Below are positions 6,106 through 9,885 of a stretch of DNA of 9,885 bases, piece by piece. Location: positions 1 to 9,885 of the forward strand of contig CAYNZF010000074.1 of NCBI GenBank assembly GCA_964401615.1. The letters are read 5' to 3'. The DNA comes from JAXGQD01 sp964401615 (GTDB taxonomy: Bacteria; Bacillota; Clostridia; Saccharofermentanales; Fastidiosipilaceae). The notes beneath the pieces are model-generated. The model was not told the DNA's origin, made no database searches, and was given only the letters and a program-made list of their open reading frames with translations. Numbering within the stretch: the first letter of the stretch is position 1; every line of letters begins with the position of its first letter. A program made the translations under genes and the position numbers.

Positions 6106-7365
6106 TCAGCTTTTTCCAATCGTGTTTTCTTCGAGCGTTTCGTGTTCGCCATGCCGCACCTGCAGCATACTGATCAAAGCCAGGCCGAAAAACAGCGGGG
6201 CATAGGCAAACAGGCTGGTAAAGGTTTGAGAAATGTCTCTCACCATGCCAAACAAAATGGGGCTGGCAATGGCGGCGCTGAACGAAAAGAAGTAGTAGTA
6301 GCCTGTAAATGTCCCCAACTCATTCGCACCAGCCAAGTCAAGTACCATGGGCAGTGAATTGATATTGATGCAGGCCCACAGAAGTCCCCCAAGTATGAGA
6401 AGTCCGCGCAGCAGCCAGATATTTGATATCCAGATCATCGGCAGGAAGACCAGCACCTGGCCACAGAGGCCCAGAATAATCGTGCGTTTCCGCCCCAGGT
6501 GTTCCGCCAAAAATCCGGAAGGAACCGCAAAAACCACAAAGGCAATTGAAAAGAAGGCCAGGAGCATGGCAGACTGACCGTCGCTTTGTCCCAGGTGTGT
6601 CGTCGCGTAACTGGTAAAAAAGGTTTCGACCGCGTTGTATGCGCAGAACCAGAAGAAAATCGCCAATAGTAAGAAGAGCAGACTTTTTCGCTGTGTTTTC
6701 GGTAAGCGTTTAAAGGCAGCCAAACCACCGCCTTTTTGTGCTTCCGCTGCCGTGGAGGCTTCAAGTTTGCTGATCCTATTTTCTTTCACAAACAGGAACA
6801 AGGCAGCCACAGCGAACAGCATGACCGCACTGCCCATGATAAAGGTGCTGCGACGGCCGAAAGCATCGGCGATTTTGCCACCGATCAGGAAGGCCACGAT
6901 TGAAGCCAGGCCACCCATCAGATTGATAATTCCGTTCGCGCGGCTGCGCAAAGGTGCGGGTGTCATATCGGGCATCAAGGCAATCATCGGAGAACGCCAA
7001 ATGGACATCCCCAGATTGAAAACAATGACGACCAGCATGAGCGAGACGAGCGTTTGCATTTGTGGAATCAGAAAAAAGAAAAAAGCACAAATCGGCGCGG
7101 CTACCACAATGTAGGGCATACGCTTTCCTATGGGTGTACGGGTCTTGTCGCTCAGAGAACCGAATAAAGGTTGAAAAACCACTCCGAAGAAGTTGTCGAT
7201 GGTCATGATAGCGCCGATTACCGTGGTCGAGGCAATGTAGTCCTTGAGGATCAGCGGGACAAAACTATTGTAGAGTGACCAGAGCAGTGAGGATGCGAAA
7301 AAACCGAGGCCGATCAGCATGGTGCGACCGTAGCGGATTTTCAAGGTTTGGGCGACAGCTTCCAT
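6106..7365 (-). CDS. MFS transporter, SLC45/sugar-cation symporter-like
   Basis: Major facilitator superfamily membrane transporter, 419 residues from the chosen start, with about 12 hydrophobic segments. The N-terminal half has the loop 2-3 motif as GSLSDKTRTPIGKRMPYI (69-86). The extended TPIGKRMPY part is typical of SLC45 and GPH-like sugar transporters. WRSPMIALMPDMTP (123-136) and RSRANGIINLMGG (140-152) are further hallmarks of that group. The matching C-half motif is GFLAEHLGRKRT (284-295). A hydrophilic central loop lies around residues 194-227. The frame extends to a GTG at 7458, but ATG 7365 is preferred: AAGGAG lies 8 nt before it, and the extra 31 residues are lysine-rich and not family-like. 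The substrate is probably a sugar or glycoside with H+ or Na+, but neighbours give no confirmation. Confidence 0.85.
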   Translation of the reverse strand: MEAVAQTLKIRYGRTMLIGLGFFASSLLWSLYNSFVPLILKDYIASTTVIGAIMTIDNFFGVVFQPLFGSLSDKTRTPIGKRMPYIVVAAPICAFFFFLIPQMQTLVSLMLVVIVFNLGMSIWRSPMIALMPDMTPAPLRSRANGIINLMGGLASIVAFLIGGKIADAFGRRSTFIMGSAVMLFAVAALFLFVKENRISKLEASTAAEAQKGGGLAAFKRLPKTQRKSLLFLLLAIFFWFCAYNAVETFFTSYATTHLGQSDGQSAMLLAFFSIAFVVFAVPSGFLAEHLGRKRTIILGLCGQVLVFLPMIWISNIWLLRGLLILGGLLWACININSLPMVLDLAGANELGTFTGYYYFFSFSAAIASPILFGMVRDISQTFTSLFAYAPLFFGLALISMLQVRHGEHETLEENTIGKS

Positions 7366-7429
7366 TCTCGTTTCTCCTTCGTACCTGTTTTCATCTAATT
7401 TTGGATTTTTTAAGAACTTTTGTAACGTT

Positions 7430-7458
7430 ATTCTCTTATTTATTGCCTGATTTGTCAC
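7430..7458 (-). promoter_or_regulatory. Weak candidate promoter of the MFS gene
   Basis: GTGACA (7453-7458, five of six -35 bases) and GAGAAT (7430-7435, four of six -10 bases) are spaced by 17 nt in the 138-nt gap upstream of the MFS start. They would give a leader of about 58 nt. The match is modest, and the AT-rich background makes chance likely. Confidence 0.25.
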
Positions 7459-7495
7459 GTTATTCCGGTAAATTCTTTTTACATTACTGGGTGAC
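7454..7495 (-). repeat. Nested inverted repeat between antiporter and MFS genes
   Basis: An outer GTCAC/GTGAC pair encloses an inner GTAAA/TTTAC pair with a 5-nt loop, just after the antiporter stop codon. There is no U-run after it on the minus strand, so it is not a standard intrinsic terminator. It may be an mRNA 3' structure or an operator overlapping the putative MFS -35 box. Confidence 0.3.
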
Positions 7496-7503
7496 TTTGC
7501 CCT

Positions 7504-8697
7504 TCAGACGCTTCTGTCCGATGCTGAGGTCAATAACTTGCGGTAACTCAGATCAATAAGCACGGCCCCCAGCGGCGCAGTAATCATTATGGCCACAACC
7601 GCCACCGTCAGGATGATTTCTCCCGCACCGATTCCCATAGCCAGGGGCACGGCTCCGATAGCTGCTTGTACCGTTGCTTTCGGCAGATAGGAAAAAAAGC
7701 AGAAGATTTTTTTAGCTCTTGTGAAGCGCGTTCCGATCAAACTGAGCCAGACGCCCAGAACGCGAAAGCTCAAACAGGCCAAAACCAATAAAATCACGCT
7801 CGGACCGGCCTTGAACGCAAATTGTATATCGACGTTCGCTCCCACCAAAACAAAGAGCATGAGTTCAGCGGCCACCCACAGTTTGGAAAACTTGCCGGAG
7901 AGGCGCCCGGTCAATTTACTGTAGCGCTTGGCCAGCACGATTCCCATGGTCATCACCGCCAGAAGTCCGGAAAAAGGCACAGTGCCCTTCAGCCAGGTTT
8001 CGGAGCTTACAAGTAAAAAGGCAATACCCAGGAGGATCAAAACCTTGCTTGTATCACGCATGTGCATCTTTTTAAAAAACCAGGTTAAGGCCGAGGCCAA
8101 TAGAAAGCCTACTGCGGCGGCGCTGACGATGGCCAGCGGAATCTCCAGAAATCCGGATGCGTTGATGGCCTGCCCGCGGGCCAAACCCATAAAAGCCGTA
8201 AAGAGCACGATCACATAAACGTCGTCCACCGAGGCTCCGGCCATGATGAGCTGGGGGATCGGCTTGATTTTGCCATAGCCTTCTTCAATTAAGCTGAGCA
8301 TCCTCGGAACAACGACCGCCGGCGAAACCGCGGCCAAAACGGCACCCATGATGGCGGCTTCAAGATAAGAAATGCCCAGAAGAAGGGGCGCGAGCAGGGT
8401 ATAAGCGGCCATTTCAAAAGTCGCCGGTATAAAAGACATCAGGGCAGCAGGGCGGCCAACCTTGATCAAATCCGCGAAATCAAGATTCATGCCTGCTCGC
8501 AGTAAAATGATGATCAGCGCGATCTGCCTCAGTTCCGCCGAAATTCCCAGAATACTCGGATCCAGTAAATCCAGGACGAAGGGACCTAAAACGATACCGC
8601 TGATCAGCATACCAAGCAGCGACGGCAGATGCAGTTTTGCCATGATATGTCCAAGGCTCATCCCGCATAAAAAAATCAAGGCCAAACTGACTAACAT
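7504..8697 (-). CDS. CPA2 cation/proton antiporter, NHA (SLC9B)-like
   Basis: Membrane antiporter, 397 residues from the chosen start, about 12-13 hydrophobic segments. Diagnostic features are ILLRAGMNLD (64-73), AVSPAVVVPRM (123-133), GYGKIKPIPQLIMAGAS (140-156) followed by the ion-binding Asp158-Asp159 pair, and LPKATVQAAIGAVPLAMG with Lys340. The RAG, SPAVVVP and DD motifs together are those of the NHA branch of CPA2 (bacterial relatives of animal NHA1/NHA2). The Asp-Asp pair is the substrate and proton site in this class and suggests Na+/H+ or Li+/H+ exchange; the exact ion is inferred. No C-terminal TrkA-N domain is present. The frame is open to a TTG at 8730; ATG 8697 is chosen because the protein then begins with its first membrane helix and CCGGAAG lies just upstream. 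The leader contains a promoter and terminator. Confidence 0.88.
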   Translation of the reverse strand: MLVSLALIFLCGMSLGHIMAKLHLPSLLGMLISGIVLGPFVLDLLDPSILGISAELRQIALIIILLRAGMNLDFADLIKVGRPAALMSFIPATFEMAAYTLLAPLLLGISYLEAAIMGAVLAAVSPAVVVPRMLSLIEEGYGKIKPIPQLIMAGASVDDVYVIVLFTAFMGLARGQAINASGFLEIPLAIVSAAAVGFLLASALTWFFKKMHMRDTSKVLILLGIAFLLVSSETWLKGTVPFSGLLAVMTMGIVLAKRYSKLTGRLSGKFSKLWVAAELMLFVLVGANVDIQFAFKAGPSVILLVLACLSFRVLGVWLSLIGTRFTRAKKIFCFFSYLPKATVQAAIGAVPLAMGIGAGEIILTVAVVAIMITAPLGAVLIDLSYRKLLTSASDRSV

Positions 8698-8819
8698 TTC
8701 ATCTTCCGGCTCACCTCTGCAATTTATCAATCAAACAAAAAAAGCTGACGGTTCTACAGCAGTAGAAGTCATCAGCTTAAAGCAGTTTCAGAATTTCTGC
8801 GGGAGTACTTCATTCCCTT
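8698..8819 (-). promoter_or_regulatory. Candidate attenuator / riboswitch-like leader of the antiporter gene
   Basis: The predicted antiporter transcript begins near 8819 and carries about 120 nt of leader. The promoter-proximal half can pair GAAGT (8807-8811) with ACTTC (8765-8769) around an inner GCAG (8797-8800) / CTGC (8782-8785). That fold uses bases of the left arm of the terminator hairpin at 8737-8778, so the two structures exclude each other. This is the layout of a transcription attenuator in front of an ion antiporter. It does not match any riboswitch consensus I can recall with confidence. The simpler alternative is that the hairpin only ends the ars transcript. Confidence 0.45.
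8737..8778 (-). terminator. Intrinsic terminator between arsC and the antiporter gene
   Basis: On the minus strand AAGCTGA (8772-8778) pairs with TCAGCTT (8742-8748). An upper stem TTCTAC/GTAGAA closes a 4-nt loop, with a small internal mismatch and bulge between. The hairpin is followed directly by a run of seven T, the classic Rho-independent form. It is 79 nt past the arsC stop but only about 40 nt before the antiporter ATG, and downstream of a good promoter. It may therefore act inside the antiporter leader as well as ending the ars transcript. Confidence 0.85.
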
Positions 8820-8825
8820 GCGGGA

Positions 8826-8834
8826 ATTATAGCA
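8826..8834 (-). promoter_or_regulatory. Extended -10 promoter upstream of the antiporter leader
   Basis: The minus strand reads TGCTATAAT, a perfect extended -10 (TG-N-TATAAT). No good -35 is visible at 16-18 nt, which extended -10 promoters tolerate. It lies 24 nt after the arsC stop and predicts a start near 8819, upstream of the terminator hairpin. This places the hairpin in the antiporter leader. Confidence 0.6.
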
Positions 8835-8857
8835 TGCCTTTTCACTTGCTCGAAAGC

Positions 8858-9277
8858 CTATTTTCCAGCCAAAATGGCGCCGCTTTGGATGCGTTCCTTG
8901 AGATCCAGGATCTTGCTGTGTATCTGCGTGATCGTCTCTTTGTAAACTTCATCGGCTTGACCGCTGGGATCGTCGAGACCCCAATCCTCACGGTGTCGGC
9001 TGGGGAACCAGGGACATTCGACATTGCAGCCCATAGTGACGACGACGTCAACAGCAGGAACTTCATCCAGCAGTTTGGAGTGCTGGCTTTCTTCCATGTC
9101 GATTTGATAAATGTCTTTCATCAATCTGACCGCGTCCTGGTTGATGCGGGGTTTTGTTTCCGTTCCGCCTGAGTAGCTTTCAAAGACGTCAGCGGCAAGC
9201 TTTTTACCCAGGGCTTCTGCTATTTGACTGCGACAGGAATTATGGACACAGATGAAGGCGACTTTAACTTTGTTCAT
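8858..9277 (-). CDS. arsC: Arsenate reductase ArsC, thioredoxin-coupled type
   Basis: Cytoplasmic enzyme of the low-molecular-weight phosphatase fold that reduces arsenate to arsenite, which Acr3 then exports; 139 residues. The catalytic P-loop is Cys10-VHNSC-Arg16 followed by Ser17. The two further redox cysteines are Cys84 and Cys88 in MGCNVECPW. Their spacing is shorter than the Cys82/Cys89 pair of Staphylococcus and Bacillus ArsC but is a pattern I recognise from clostridial forms. The general acid Asp103 is in LDDPSG. ATG 9277 is chosen because it overlaps the acr3 stop as ATGA, with AAAGGA 11 nt upstream; an earlier in-frame ATG at 9289 has its purine run directly abutting it, too close for a ribosome binding site. 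Reduction is expected to use thioredoxin. Confidence 0.93.
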   Translation of the reverse strand: MNKVKVAFICVHNSCRSQIAEALGKKLAADVFESYSGGTETKPRINQDAVRLMKDIYQIDMEESQHSKLLDEVPAVDVVVTMGCNVECPWFPSRHREDWGLDDPSGQADEVYKETITQIHSKILDLKERIQSGAILAGK

Positions 9278-9885
9278 GCGGGAAACCATCCTTTTGTATT
9301 ATTGGCTATTTTAACCAACATCAGCATGACCGGCACTTCAACCAGTACGCCGACGATCGTCGCCAGTGCGACGGGACTTTGAGTTCCGAAAAGGGCGATT
9401 GCGACGGCGACGGATAGTTCAAAGAAATTTGAAGCTCCGATCATCCCTGCAGGCGCTGCGATTTTGTGAGGTATCTTCAGCAGTTTACTCGCGAAATAGG
9501 CGATGAAAAAGATCAGGAAAGTTTGAATGATCAGGGGAATTGCAATCAGCAGGATGTGTAAGGGATTGTCCAAAATCACCTGGCCCTGAAAAGAGAAAAT
9601 GATGATCAGAGTCAGGAGTAAGCCGATTGTGGTGGCGTTGCCGAATTTCGGGAGGAAACTTTCGGTGAAATACTGCTCACCTTTATGATTGATGATCGTG
9701 CTGCGGGTAAGGACCCCTGCGGTCAAGGGAATCACCACAAAAAGCACAACTGAGATAATCAGGGTATTCCACGGTATACTGACACCGCCGACGCCGAGCA
9801 GGAAAGCGACCAGGGGTGTAAAAGCAACTAGAATGATAAGATCGTTAGTGGCCACTTGCACGACGGTATACGCCGGATCTCCTTT
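9274..9885 (-). CDS. acr3: Arsenite efflux transporter Acr3, C-terminal part (gene cut by window end)
   Basis: Membrane carrier of the ACR3/BART superfamily that exports arsenite. Only the last 203 residues are present; the frame is open to the window edge, and about 150 N-terminal residues of the usual 350 or so should lie beyond it. Visible family segments are KGDPAYTVVQVATNDLI at the start of the fragment, LPKFGNATTIGLLLTL, PAGMIGASNFFELSVAVAI and VGVLVEVPVMLML, the last holding the conserved Glu of the transport path. The essential conserved Cys of TM4 would be outside the window. It is translationally coupled to arsC by the ATGA overlap. A regulator such as arsR may lie upstream but is not visible. 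Confidence 0.93.
   Translation of the reverse strand, partial: KGDPAYTVVQVATNDLIILVAFTPLVAFLLGVGGVSIPWNTLIISVVLFVVIPLTAGVLTRSTIINHKGEQYFTESFLPKFGNATTIGLLLTLIIIFSFQGQVILDNPLHILLIAIPLIIQTFLIFFIAYFASKLLKIPHKIAAPAGMIGASNFFELSVAVAIALFGTQSPVALATIVGVLVEVPVMLMLVKIANNTKGWFPA

Noticed and set aside
7366..7458. Longer MFS protein starting at GTG 7458
   Set aside because: It lacks a good ribosome binding site and adds a lysine-rich, non-family stretch, whereas ATG 7365 has AAGGAG at proper spacing.
8698..8730. Longer antiporter starting at TTG 8730
   Set aside because: The extra residues are hydrophilic and not family-like, and the upstream sequence is the T-run of the terminator rather than a ribosome binding site.
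8698..8819. Assignment of the leader to a known Na+ or Li+ riboswitch
   Set aside because: I cannot verify the consensus sequences of those classes from memory, so only the general attenuator layout is claimed.
8812..8827. Perfect ATTCCC/GGGAAT hairpin as an RNA element
   Set aside because: One arm overlaps the -10 box and lies upstream of the predicted transcript start, so it would not be in the antiporter leader RNA; it might still matter for the ars transcript or as an operator.
8462..9172. 236-residue open frame on the plus strand
   Set aside because: It runs antisense across the antiporter start, the promoter/terminator leader and arsC, has no recognisable domain or ribosome binding site, and both genes beneath it are clear family members.
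1..9885. CRISPR arrays, tRNA or rRNA genes, insertion sequences, prophage or defence genes
   Set aside because: No spaced direct repeats, no tRNA-like cloverleaf, no transposase or integrase motifs, and nearly all of the sequence is covered by transport and arsenic genes.

Overview
All nine genes in this window lie on the minus strand, so transcription runs from the right end to the left. The strong AGGAGG-type ribosome binding sites, tightly packed operon and lipoprotein with a Thr/Ala/Glu linker suggest a low-to-mid GC anaerobic Firmicute (Clostridia). So does the pairing of an Acr3 arsenite pump with a thioredoxin-type ArsC. The family or genus cannot be fixed from the sequence alone.

Layout in transcription order: (1) 9885-8858, the end of an arsenic resistance operon: acr3 (N-terminal half outside the window) overlaps arsC by ATGA. 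(2) 8857-8698, a compact regulatory leader with an extended -10 promoter, a possible antiterminator fold and a textbook intrinsic terminator just before the next start codon. (3) 8697-7504, a CPA2 cation/proton antiporter of the NHA (SLC9B-like) type. (4) 7365-6106, an MFS transporter resembling SLC45/sugar-cation symporters. (5) 6057-1, an oligopeptide ABC importer operon oppB-oppC-oppD-oppF-oppA with a promoter in front of oppB and probably a second one in front of oppA.

OppA binds peptide outside the cell, OppB and OppC form the membrane channel, and OppD and OppF hydrolyse ATP. The ars genes reduce arsenate and export arsenite. The antiporter would exchange Na+ (or K+/Li+) for protons.

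The most remarkable observation is that the OppA protein appears circularly permuted. The roughly 72 residues that normally end this family sit at the front of the mature protein, after the lipoprotein signal and linker. The chain then runs through the normal N-terminus and stops exactly where the moved segment should begin. Signal peptide, linker and a near-complete domain are all kept in one open frame. The second notable observation is the candidate transcription attenuator or riboswitch-like leader of the antiporter gene.
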